Positions 17,747 through 24,937 of a stretch of DNA of 52,407 bases are shown here, piece by piece (the first letter of the stretch is position 1; the number at the start of each line of letters is the position of its first letter). This DNA comes from an uncultured Lachnospiraceae bacterium (GTDB lineage Bacteria; Bacillota; Clostridia; Lachnospirales; Lachnospiraceae). The position numbers and the translations under genes were made by a program. Location: contig CAJTVN010000028.1 in NCBI GenBank assembly GCA_910579685.1, positions 1 to 52,407 of the forward strand, read 5' to 3'. The notes under the pieces are model-generated. The model made no database searches and had not been told where the DNA came from. It saw nothing but the letters and a program-made list of their open reading frames with translations.

Positions 17747-19333
17747 ATGGAATCGTTGTTTATCAATGTTTTAAATATGAGTCTCACGGCGGGATTTGTG
17801 ATTCTGGCGGTAATAGGTGTCAGGCTTCTTCTGCGGCGTCTTCCCAGAATTTTTTCTTATGTGCTGTGGAGTGCCGTGCTCTTTCGCCTGCTATGCCCCT
17901 TCTCTTTCTCCGGGGCTCTGTCCCTTGCGAGTATCCTGGACGCACCGGCATCCAGCCAGGGGCGGATCCCCTATATTCCGGACAATATCGGATACATGGC
18001 CAACCCCCGGATCACGCTTCCCGGCGCCGCACTCTCCCAAACCGTCAGCAGCCTCCTGCCTGCTGCCGCCCCGGAGAGCTCAGTCAATCCCATGCAGCTT
18101 TTGCTCTTTGCCGGCTCCATCCTGTGGATCATCGGAATGGCTCTCATGCTCCTTTCCAGCCTCTTTTCCTACTGGCGGCTTCGAAAAAGCCTTGAAGGCT
18201 CCGTCCCTGAAAGCAGTGGAATTTACCGGACCGAGCACATATCATCACCCTTTGTCTGCGGTCTTATCCGTCCCCGGATTTATCTTCCAAAAGAGCTCTG
18301 CGAAGAGGAGGCCGGCTATATTCTTGCGCATGAACAGATACATCTGAAACGCAGGGATCCTGTCTGGCGGGCCCTTGGCCATCTGGCACTGTGTATCCAC
18401 TGGTTCAATCCTCTGGTCTGGATTGCCTTTTTCCTCAGCGAAAGAGATATGGAAATGTCCTGCGACGAGGCAGTGATCCGCAGGCTTGGAAGCGGAATCC
18501 GCAAAGAATACTGCGCCTTACTCCTCTCTCTTTCCTGCGGCAGAAGAATTACGCCCGGAATTCCCCCGGCCTTCGGAGAGACGGATACCGGAAGCAGGAT
18601 CCGAAATCTTTTCCGTTATAAATCCGCAGGAAGGCGCACCGCTCTCCTTGCCGGTGCGGTTGTCCTTCTGGTGATCATTGCCCTGATCTCCAATCCGGGC
18701 GCAAAGCGCAGAGAGGACATCTACAGCTGCTATCGGCTTCCCATCGGCGGCGGAAAGCTTTCCTGGGGAATGAGTGCGGATGAGATTCAATCCCTATTCG
18801 GGGAGCCTGCTTCTACGGAGCGCAGCGAGGCCGGAATCACCCTGACCTATGAGACACCCATACCCGGCAGTCTCGGGAACTGCTCCCATGTGACTTTTTA
18901 CGTGGGAGAGAATAATCTGAAAAATGCGGACGGCGAAAGCTTTTCCGCCGGGCTGTGCAATCTTATCATGACCATTGACAGCAGCACAAAGGAAGAGGTG
19001 CTTTCCAAAATCACGGATTTCTACGGAGAGCTGTCGCCCTCCGGCGGCAGCACCCTCATGGAGGCCCAGCTAAAGGCGGGCGTTCCGGACTATTTTAACG
19101 AAGCCCACTTTTGCGAGGGCTGGAAAATAGGCACTCTGCCGCACGAAGAATATGACCGGCTTGTTCAGACCTACCAGGCGAGCCTGATTGCCAGCCGGCC
19201 CATTGATGAAAACCGGTCTTTGCTCTGGATTTACGTGTGGGGAGTGGCCGCAGACGACACTTACCCCTGCGTGGTGCAGCTGGACGCTTCCCAGGAGGGC
19301 GTCATGAGTTATCTGCCCTCCCCAACCCCCTGA
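17747..19333 (+). CDS. BlaR1-like M56 membrane metallopeptidase with non-penicillin sensor domain
   Basis: A 528-residue membrane protease. The N-terminal third has several TM segments; the zinc motif HEQIH is at residues 195-199, with the second metal ligand in ERDMEMSCDEAV. A last TM helix lies at about 298-315 and a roughly 210-residue domain follows outside. In true BlaR1 that domain is a class-D-like penicillin sensor with an STxK motif. Here I see neither that motif nor the fold; the domain starts YRLPIGGGKLSWGMS and has the look of an SmpA/BamE-type module (MSADEIQSLFGEP). Signal binding would activate the protease to cleave the adjacent repressor. No target gene beyond the pair itself is evident. 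Confidence 0.85.
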   Translation: MESLFINVLNMSLTAGFVILAVIGVRLLLRRLPRIFSYVLWSAVLFRLLCPFSFSGALSLASILDAPASSQGRIPYIPDNIGYMANPRITLPGAALSQTVSSLLPAAAPESSVNPMQLLLFAGSILWIIGMALMLLSSLFSYWRLRKSLEGSVPESSGIYRTEHISSPFVCGLIRPRIYLPKELCEEEAGYILAHEQIHLKRRDPVWRALGHLALCIHWFNPLVWIAFFLSERDMEMSCDEAVIRRLGSGIRKEYCALLLSLSCGRRITPGIPPAFGETDTGSRIRNLFRYKSAGRRTALLAGAVVLLVIIALISNPGAKRREDIYSCYRLPIGGGKLSWGMSADEIQSLFGEPASTERSEAGITLTYETPIPGSLGNCSHVTFYVGENNLKNADGESFSAGLCNLIMTIDSSTKEEVLSKITDFYGELSPSGGSTLMEAQLKAGVPDYFNEAHFCEGWKIGTLPHEEYDRLVQTYQASLIASRPIDENRSLLWIYVWGVAADDTYPCVVQLDASQEGVMSYLPSPTP

Positions 19334-19411
19334 AATTCCCTCACCAGCAAATGGTTCAGCTTCCCCTCGCTTCCCGGGAATTTCTCTCTGATCTTATAAA
19401 GGGATATCCGC

Positions 19412-19461
19412 AAAAACCCATTCCGGCAGGGAATCCGTCTCCCGCACCGGAATGGGTTTTT
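19412..19461. terminator. Bidirectional terminator between convergent genes
   Basis: AAAAACCCATTCCGG (19412-19426) pairs perfectly over 15 bp with 19447-19461, with A and T runs at the ends. It separates the plus-strand BlaR1-like gene from the minus-strand F420-ligase-like gene. Confidence 0.88.
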
Positions 19462-19485
19462 CATAGCGGGCCCGCCTTTACGGCA

Positions 19486-20676
19486 TCAGCTCACATAGTT
19501 ATCAAAATATCCCTGAATCAGGATCACGGGCGTTCCCTTATCCCCTGATCCGCTGGTCAGGTCGCAGAGCGAACCGATCAGGTCCGTCAATCTCCTTGGC
19601 GTGGTTCCCTGGGATTCCATGTCGCCAACCAGATTATCCTTCTTCGCCCGGATCCTGTCGGAGATAGCATCCTTAAGCGCCTCTCCGGAGAGATCTTTGA
19701 AATCATTGTCCGCCAGATATTTCAGCTTGACCTCATTGGGCGTTCCCTCAAGTCCGGGCGTGCTGGCCGGGGACACACAGGGGTCTGCAAGCTCCCAGAT
19801 CTTTCCGATGGGATCCTTAAACGCACCATCGCCGTATACCATCACTTCCACATGCTTTCCCGTGCGCTCCAGGATCTCCTTCTGGATATCCATAACCAGA
19901 TCCGTACACTCCCTGGGGAACAGCTTGATGGTATCCTCCGTGGATTTGTTGGAGCCAAGCAGTCCGTATTTTTCATTGCAGCCGCTTCCGTCAACAGGAC
20001 TGGTCAGAATATCGTCCATGCCCATCACCACTTCCGCTCCCGCCGCCCTGAGCAGCCTCTTGGTGCGCATCCTCGTGTGGATATCGCAGTTCAGCACCTT
20101 CTTCGCATAGGGAAGGATGCTGCGGCAGTCATTGGCAAAGATGATCTCCACCTCGGCTCCCGCCTCTTTTATCAGTTCGCCGTAATAGGACACATAGTCC
20201 ACTCCCGTAAAGGGATGCTTATTCTCTCCGAAAAGCTCCCGGTATTTCTCCAATGTCAGTACGTCGCTGTAGGGATTGATTCCTGCCTCATCCAGCTTAT
20301 CCAGGGAAACAAGCTCGTTCCCCACCTCGTCGCTTGGATAGCTGAGCATCAGAACCACTTTCTTCGCTCCCATGGCGATCCCCCGCAGGCAGATGGCAAA
20401 ACGGTTTCTCGACAGGATGGGGAAGATCACGCCGATGGTCTCTCCTCCCAGCTTGGCCCTCACGTCAGCCGCAATCGCTTCCACTGACACATAATTTCCC
20501 TGAGACCTTGCCACCACGGACTCCGTCACCGCAATCACATCTCTGTCACGGATCTCAAATCCCTCTCCCTGCGCCGCTTCCAATACACTGTCTGTAACAA
20601 TCTTTACCAAATCATCACCTTCCCTGATTATTGGGCAGCGGATTCCTCTTGATACAGTTCCTACTCTTCTTTCCAT
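19486..20676 (-). CDS. Coenzyme F420-0:L-glutamate ligase-like protein
   Basis: A 396-residue protein related to CofE/FbiB ligases. Family blocks include IVTDSVLEAAQGEG, DVIAVTESVVARSQG, FPILSRNRFAICLRGIA, ANDCRSILPYAKK and the PASTPGLEG loop near the C-terminus. True CofE is about 250 residues; this is longer, in the manner of a Firmicutes-type subgroup. F420 is not expected in Lachnospiraceae, so the native reaction is unknown, possibly gamma-glutamylation of another acceptor. The start is either ATG 20676 (GGAG nine bases before) or ATG 20682. The gene has its own promoter region with a palindrome. Confidence 0.8.
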   Translation of the reverse strand: MERRVGTVSRGIRCPIIREGDDLVKIVTDSVLEAAQGEGFEIRDRDVIAVTESVVARSQGNYVSVEAIAADVRAKLGGETIGVIFPILSRNRFAICLRGIAMGAKKVVLMLSYPSDEVGNELVSLDKLDEAGINPYSDVLTLEKYRELFGENKHPFTGVDYVSYYGELIKEAGAEVEIIFANDCRSILPYAKKVLNCDIHTRMRTKRLLRAAGAEVVMGMDDILTSPVDGSGCNEKYGLLGSNKSTEDTIKLFPRECTDLVMDIQKEILERTGKHVEVMVYGDGAFKDPIGKIWELADPCVSPASTPGLEGTPNEVKLKYLADNDFKDLSGEALKDAISDRIRAKKDNLVGDMESQGTTPRRLTDLIGSLCDLTSGSGDKGTPVILIQGYFDNYVS

Positions 20677-20718
20677 TTCCATTTCTCCCTTAGTCGTATT
20701 TTGTGCAGCCGCCAGGGA

Positions 20719-20768
20719 TAGTGCTGGCACTACCTTTCTATTATAATATAAATCGGATGAAAACAAAA
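20719..20768 (-). promoter_or_regulatory. Promoter with palindromic operator-like site
   Basis: On the minus strand TATAAT (complement of 20740-20745) is a perfect -10; the -35 candidate TTTTGT (complement of 20763-20768) is weak with a 17-base spacer. Immediately past the expected start is TAGTGC-TG-GCACTA (20719-20732), a perfect 6-bp dyad, in the right place for a repressor. Confidence 0.5.
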
Positions 20769-20775
20769 GGATTTT

Positions 20776-22131
20776 TTAATGGCCCTGTGCGAGATCCCGA
20801 ACCCCCTTCAGATATCGTTTCAACAAGAACGCACAGAAATAGGGAAACGTATAAATTGAATTATCGTATCCTATATTTCCTCCCGTAAACTTTATCCCAT
20901 ATCGGATATCCTCATATCTCTCTCCAGTGATCAGTGTCCTCAGAGATTTCGCCCTGCCGCCTACGGCCTTCACCTCCACCGGAATCAGATCGCCTGCCGT
21001 CCGGACAAAAAAATCCTCCTCCAGAGTGGAGTCCTCTTTCTTATAATAATACAAATCGTAGCCGCTCTTTACAAGCGCCTCACCCACGACATTCTCATAG
21101 AGTGCACCTTTATACACTCCCATATTCCGGTTTGCACGCAGATCCTCCTGAGCCTCCTCATCCAGCATGGCCACAAGCAGGCCGCTGTCCGCAAAATAGA
21201 TTTTATATTTTGTCTCGTCAAAATTACCCTTGAGAGGGAGCTCAGGATAATACATGCAGTGGCACACATTAATAATGCCGGCATCCGAAAGCCACTCTAT
21301 ACAGCCTCTGTAATCCTTGAACCTGGCTCCGGACACCACCTTGGAAATCTGGAATTTTTTATTTTCTTTTGCCAGCTGCCGCGGAATCTGCCGAAAGACA
21401 TTGAGAATTCTAGTCTGATCCATCCCCTGTGCATACTTGCGGACATCCTCCTCATAATCCGCAAGAAGCTGTCTTTGAACCGCCAGCGAACCCTCAAAGC
21501 TGTCCTTTATGATGTACTCCCTGACCACCGCAGGCATCCCGCCCAAAATGCAGTAATCCAGAAACAGACTGCCGTAAACCGACCGCTCCGCATCGTTAAA
21601 GGGAGCCAGCTCCCACATATGCGCAAGCAGCTCCTCCGCTACGGATTCCCCGTACCCCTTGGCCCACAGAAATTCCTCAAAGTCAAGAGAGCGCATGGTA
21701 TAATCCGTCTTATATCCCACACTGTTGCTCTCGATCTTTCTGTAGTTAATTCCCAGCATAGAGCCACTGCATATGACATCAAATCTTCCATCCTGCGCAA
21801 AAAACTTTAGTGCAGTGGCAATCTCCGGAAATTCCTGTAGCTCATCAAAAAAGAGGAGCGTCTCGCCCTCCGCAAACTTTTTCAACGGGTCGATGCGGGA
21901 AATATTCCTGATAAGATCCGCCGTTTTATAACCGTCCGAAATGATCGTCTTATACTTCGGCTCTTCCACAAAATTGATCTCGATCACATTACCGTAATTT
22001 TTCTCTCCAAACCTTCTGATAGATTCTGTCTTTCCCACCTGTCTGGGCCCTCTGACAATCAGGGGCTTTCTCTGCGGATCACTTTTCCATTCCTCAAGAA
22101 ACAAATCCGTTTTTCGTTTTAAATATACCAT
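20776..22131 (-). CDS. AAA family ATPase with DUF4143 domain
   Basis: A 451-residue P-loop ATPase. Walker A is GPRQVGKTESIRRFG (about 28-42), Walker B is LLFFDELQEFPEIA, and the C-terminal DUF4143 ends in the nuclease-like block VEVKAVGGRAKSLRTLI. Such proteins are widespread in anaerobes and often encoded alone; the function is not established. The upstream region carries three spaced direct repeats. The gene is 100 bases upstream of the F420-ligase-like gene, which has its own promoter, so they are probably separate units. Confidence 0.9.
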   Translation of the reverse strand: MVYLKRKTDLFLEEWKSDPQRKPLIVRGPRQVGKTESIRRFGEKNYGNVIEINFVEEPKYKTIISDGYKTADLIRNISRIDPLKKFAEGETLLFFDELQEFPEIATALKFFAQDGRFDVICSGSMLGINYRKIESNSVGYKTDYTMRSLDFEEFLWAKGYGESVAEELLAHMWELAPFNDAERSVYGSLFLDYCILGGMPAVVREYIIKDSFEGSLAVQRQLLADYEEDVRKYAQGMDQTRILNVFRQIPRQLAKENKKFQISKVVSGARFKDYRGCIEWLSDAGIINVCHCMYYPELPLKGNFDETKYKIYFADSGLLVAMLDEEAQEDLRANRNMGVYKGALYENVVGEALVKSGYDLYYYKKEDSTLEEDFFVRTAGDLIPVEVKAVGGRAKSLRTLITGERYEDIRYGIKFTGGNIGYDNSIYTFPYFCAFLLKRYLKGVRDLAQGH

Positions 22132-22203
22132 AATATACCTCGTCCTTTATGCCAGTCTGTCTTTAGTATATACCGGACATCCGAATTTTACAACCAAACC
22201 ACG

Positions 22204-22282
22204 AAAAAATGAGTGATATTTTTATTCATTTTACTAAAAAATGAGCGAATAATAAGTATATCTTCACAAAACATGAGCGAAA
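22204..22282. repeat. Three helically phased direct repeats upstream of the ATPase gene
   Basis: ATGAGTGA at 22209-22216, ATGAGCGA at 22241-22248 and ATGAGCGA at 22273-22280 start exactly 32 bases apart, and each is preceded by an A run. Thirty-two bases is about three helical turns. The array lies 78-150 bases upstream of the minus-strand ATPase start codon. The remainder of 22132-22396 is AT-rich with no gene. Confidence 0.6.
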
Positions 22283-22396
22283 CACATTCTTTCACACTTC
22301 CAGTCACTTCAAAAAATGTATAAACAATTTTGTTCTGTCATATTAACTTTTCTGCCAATTTATACGAAATATATAATAAGAAAAGTCACTGTTGAA

Positions 22397-22678
22397 ATAC
22401 GTATCCAAGGAGGGATTGTCGCAGCAAGAGCATTGTCGAGTATTTTTATGGTGCAGCAAGTAGAGGCCGTACCTCATGTTGGGAAAGCAGTTCGTGAAAG
22501 GCGTCAATTCGTATACCCTGATACCAGGGGAAAAAATTCAGGTGGAACCTTCGCACAATTCCTTGAGGATGCTGTGGAGGAGAACCAGGGCGCATCTTTA
22601 ACCTGCCATGTCACCACCTATGGCCGTGACAGCAGAATACGGATCTTCGATTACCAGACCAGGATCTACCACTACTAA
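22397..22678 (+). CDS. Small conserved Lachnospiraceae protein of unknown function
   Basis: The frame reads IRIQGGIVAARALSSIF and ends HVTTYGRDSRIRIFDYQ... with a tyrosine-rich tail. I recall similar 90-residue proteins in Lachnospiraceae that start at the equivalent of the first residue here, but the codon at 22397 is ATA. An in-frame ATG at 22316 has no ribosome site, and the next ATG is at 22448. So the start is unclear: an ATA start, a late start at 22448 or a gene that has lost its start. Function unknown. A 15-bp hairpin follows 20 bases after the stop codon. Confidence 0.55.
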   Translation: MRIQGGIVAARALSSIFMVQQVEAVPHVGKAVRERRQFVYPDTRGKNSGGTFAQFLEDAVEENQGASLTCHVTTYGRDSRIRIFDYQTRIYHY

Positions 22679-22697
22679 GCAGAATGACGAAACGGGC

Positions 22698-22733
22698 AGT
22701 CGGGCATTGAGCGAGAGAGCTCAATGCCCGACT
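22698..22733. terminator. Strong hairpin downstream of the small conserved protein
   Basis: AGTCGGGCATTGAGC (22698-22712) pairs perfectly over 15 bp with 22719-22733 around a GAGAGA loop. There is no clear T run, so it is either a weak terminator or an mRNA-stabilising end. It marks the left limit of the prophage remnant. Confidence 0.6.
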
Positions 22734-22764
22734 ATTGTATGCGTCTGCTAATTGAATCATCGAA

Positions 22765-22926
22765 CTAACTTCTATTTCCACATATCGCTTTTTTAAGCAG
22801 TTGTACAATATGATCCCCATAAGAGTCTCTGGCCTGCTTTGCCGCTTCGAGATCCGCATATCCTACATATCCCGGAACTGCCCACTTTCCTAAGCCAGCG
22901 TAAAACGGTGGCTTAATGTTTATGCC
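22765..22926 (-). pseudogene. C-terminal fragment of an unidentified gene
   Basis: On the minus strand a 53-codon open stretch runs from the TAA at 22927 to TAG at 22765. It has no start codon and reads as protein: KPPFYAGLGKWAVPG, then YADLEAAKQARDSYGDHI, ending in LLKKAICGNRS. It follows the phage genes in the same direction, so it is probably the 3' end of another prophage gene left after deletion. I do not recognise the family with confidence. Confidence 0.4.
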
Positions 22927-22950
22927 TTAATTTCAACCTGTATAAATTTT

Positions 22951-23097
22951 TCAAAGTTCACAAATTTCTGCTTGACTTTTTATTTGCAGACTGAATTTTT
23001 CAATCATTTCGTCCGCCTCAGGGACAGTATACTTCCCGTCTTCTTTCAGCAGCGCTCCTTTCTCAAGCTTCTCTTTTTTCCTGACCGTCAATTCCAT
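22951..23097 (-). CDS. Small phage-type protein, 48 residues
   Basis: ATG at 23097 has AGAGGTG close upstream and overlaps the end of the tail-terminator-like gene by 35 bases, a common arrangement in phage tail modules. The product starts MELTVRKKEKLEKG and is highly charged, with the predicted amphipathic stretch VPEADEMIEKFSLQIK. I do not know its function. Its position just after the tail terminator gene and the coding character support a real, possibly remnant gene. Confidence 0.5.
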   Translation of the reverse strand: MELTVRKKEKLEKGALLKEDGKYTVPEADEMIEKFSLQIKSQAEICEL

Positions 23098-23302
23098 CAC
23101 CTCTTGTATCGATTTTTGTCTCCAGGTTCTCCATCACTGCCGCCTCGTCTCTGCAGTATACGAAGCAGTCATAGCTTACAAAAAAGCAGGGCTTTTTCAA
23201 GTCCTGCTCCGTCTCCATTGTATGGATCTCATATGTATCGCCAAATTCTGCTTCCAGCGCGGCTGTGACCGCATCGATCAGTTCTCCCGATATCTTTGAC
23301 AC
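23063..23302 (-). pseudogene. Phage tail-terminator-like gene with internal deletion
   Basis: A GTG at 23302 follows AAGGAAAGGGG. The 79-residue product begins like DUF6838-type phage tail terminators (ELIDAVTAALEAEFG, then EQDLKKPCFFVS) and ends like their last third (YDCFVYCRDEAAVMENLE). As I remember the family, full-length proteins are about 140 residues and have both a KKPCFF and a later FFVNYDCFVY block; here the two are joined directly. A deletion between two FFV-coding stretches explains this and leaves the frame intact. The protein would lack its core, so it is called a pseudogene. Confidence 0.6.
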
Positions 23303-23353
23303 CCCCTTTCCTTTTTGACTGACTACACTATATCACAGGTCGAGAGTCGCATT

Positions 23354-23647
23354 CTATCGCATCTTAAAATTTTTTAATGCCTGTGCATGAATCTTATGTA
23401 TATGCTGCAGGCTGAAACCCATTTTCTCACTGATCCTGTCCCATTTCATGAGCATGATGTATCTGTACACCAGAATATCTTTCTCATCCTCATTCTGAGA
23501 TGCTTCTATCCTGTCCGTTATCTCTTTACACTTTTTTACCCTCTGATACCGGTATCTCATATACCTGCGTTCTTCCTGATCCAGCAATGCCGCATAAGCG
23601 GAAAGATCCGTGGCATTGTGTGCATGAGGCATTCCGTCATTGATCAC
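23354..23647 (-). pseudogene. Truncated phage sigma-like DUF1492 gene
   Basis: The 97-residue frame carries CKEITDRIEASQNEDEKDIL and WDRISEKMGFSLQHIHKIH, the sigma-region-4-like helix-turn-helix of DUF1492/ArpU-type phage late regulators. The C-terminus is complete (ALKNFKM). The N-terminus is missing: related proteins have about 40 more residues before the PHAHNATDLSAY block. The only start is a GTG at 23647 without a ribosome site, and a repressor fragment from the opposite strand begins there, so 23647 is probably a deletion junction. Confidence 0.6.
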
Positions 23648-23649
23648 GG

Positions 23650-23847
23650 ACGGGCAGATCTTTCTCTTCTTCGAAAACGGGATATTATCTTGATGCGGAA
23701 ACCGCCAGACTTGCCCAGGAAATGTATGAGGACAAAGATATGCGCTCTCTGTTTGATATGAAACGCAACATGCCGCCGGAACGTTTTAAGGCACATTTGG
23801 ATTTTATGAAAAATCTTTACGATCAGGAAAAAGCACAGGAGAAATAG
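23650..23847 (+). pseudogene. 3' remnant of an XRE-family phage repressor
   Basis: A plus-strand frame ending at TAG 23845-23847 has no start but reads YYLDAETARLAQEMYED, then MRSLFDMKRNMPPERF and FMKNLYDQEKAQEK. This is the C-terminal helical tail found after the HTH domain in many cI-like XRE regulators of Firmicutes phages. The N-terminal DNA-binding domain is gone. The ImmA-like gene that usually follows such repressors is next at 23897. Confidence 0.55.
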
Positions 23848-23873
23848 TCCGTATTATTGGACTTTAAATGTGC

Positions 23874-23879
23874 TATAGT
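23874..23879 (+). promoter_or_regulatory. Extended -10 promoter for the ImmA-like gene
   Basis: TGC-TATAGT at 23871-23879 is an extended -10 box; the -35 region (TATTAT, 16 bases upstream) is weak. RBS AAAAGGGGTG and ATG 23897 follow. Confidence 0.45.
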
Positions 23880-23896
23880 GTAAAAGGGGTGTTGAA

Positions 23897-24112
23897 ATGA
23901 ACGTGATCAATGTACAGCTTTTAAATATGGACACAAAGATTCCGGAGCATCTAGTCAAAAATGCGGATGACAGCTATACAATATTTCTAAATGCCAGACT
24001 CTCACAGGAAAGCAGGGTGAAGTCTTATTATCATGCCTTAAGGCATATTCAGGAACAGGATTTTGAGAAACAAAATGTTCAGGACATCGAGATTCAGGCT
24101 CATCTGGAATAA
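23897..24112 (+). CDS. ImmA/IrrE-like small protein lacking the catalytic glutamate
   Basis: A 71-residue protein from ATG 23897. It resembles the short ImmA/IrrE-type proteins encoded beside phage repressors (VQLLNMDTKIPEHLVKNAD, then YTIFLNARLS). The zinc peptidase motif HExxH is replaced by HALRH, so the catalytic Glu is absent; relatives of this short type also lack it. It may be a structural partner or remnant rather than a protease. It is preceded by its own promoter and follows the repressor fragment by 49 bases. Confidence 0.6.
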   Translation: MNVINVQLLNMDTKIPEHLVKNADDSYTIFLNARLSQESRVKSYYHALRHIQEQDFEKQNVQDIEIQAHLE

Positions 24113-24117
24113 TGCTA

Positions 24118-24141
24118 CAAAAAGGGCCGCAAACCGACCCT
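24118..24141 (-). terminator. Terminator of the ABC/two-component operon
   Basis: Read on the minus strand: a 7-bp stem with one G-U pair (complement of 24135-24141 and 24123-24129), a 5-nt loop, then TTTTTGT. It follows the permease stop codon by about 20 bases. Confidence 0.75.
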
Positions 24142-24160
24142 CTAAGCTTTACGCCTGAAA

Positions 24161-24937
24161 CTAATTGTCATTCTTCTCCCTTCCCACCATATGCTGCGAC
24201 ACCAGAAGCAGAATCCCTGCCAGCGCCCCGAAGAACAGAAACGACTGGATCAGGGGCATGAAATTGTAGCTTCCCCCCTGCCAGAAGTCCGCAAAGTCTC
24301 TGCCGATATACGTCATGGGAAGCGTTGCCGCCACTGCCTGCAGGATCTTCGGAAGCTGTTCGGTTTTTATCCCCATCATGCCGGTCAGAACCATCATCAC
24401 GAAATACAGGGACATCTCGATCCCAAAGGTAACGCTGAACCTGCGGCAGATATTGGCAATCGAGTGGGATATTACAAGCAGGATGATTCCCACAAGATAC
24501 AGACAGGCCAGAAGGCACAGGAGGGATGAGACGGCCGGCAGCCGGATCCCTGTCACCAAAATCTGGAATGCGCCGAAGATCACAAAGCTTATCGTGAGCA
24601 AGAGTAAATGCGCCGCAATCTTGGCCGTCATCAGGCTGCTTTCCGCAAAACCGAACAGGCGCATCCGCAGGGGAACCCCGTTTTCCACTTCCAGGGAATA
24701 AATCGCGCCGTAACCCAAAAGCATGATTGCCATGGGCATGACCATTGCCATGGAGAGCATGATGGAGGTATTGATCTGGATCCTCATATCTTCCGCCATC
24801 TGCCCGCCAATGGTCTTTGAAAGGAGCAGGCACATCAGATTGGGAAACACGATCCCGAAAAAGTGGGACATGAAATTTCCGTTCAGATTTCTCCACTCGT
24901 ATGCGACCATGCGCAGGCCGCATTTCTTCTTTTTCAT
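24161..24937 (-). CDS. ABC-2 type transporter permease
   Basis: A 258-residue membrane protein with six hydrophobic segments in the ABC-2 layout, starting MKKKKCGLRMVAYEWRN. The ATG at 24937 is preferred over the in-frame GTG at 24940; it overlaps the stop codon of the ATPase gene by one base, so translation is coupled. With that ATPase it forms an exporter of the type that confers self-protection or resistance against peptide antibiotics. The controlling two-component system is in the same operon. Confidence 0.88.
   Translation of the reverse strand: MKKKKCGLRMVAYEWRNLNGNFMSHFFGIVFPNLMCLLLSKTIGGQMAEDMRIQINTSIMLSMAMVMPMAIMLLGYGAIYSLEVENGVPLRMRLFGFAESSLMTAKIAAHLLLLTISFVIFGAFQILVTGIRLPAVSSLLCLLACLYLVGIILLVISHSIANICRRFSVTFGIEMSLYFVMMVLTGMMGIKTEQLPKILQAVAATLPMTYIGRDFADFWQGGSYNFMPLIQSFLFFGALAGILLLVSQHMVGREKNDN

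Noticed and set aside
17747..19333. Beta-lactam resistance locus
   Set aside because: No beta-lactamase or PBP gene is adjacent, and the sensor domain lacks the penicillin-binding motif.
22611..22859. Minus-strand ORF of 82 codons
   Set aside because: Out of frame with the better protein-like stretch at 22765-22926 and reads through the strong hairpin at 22698-22733.
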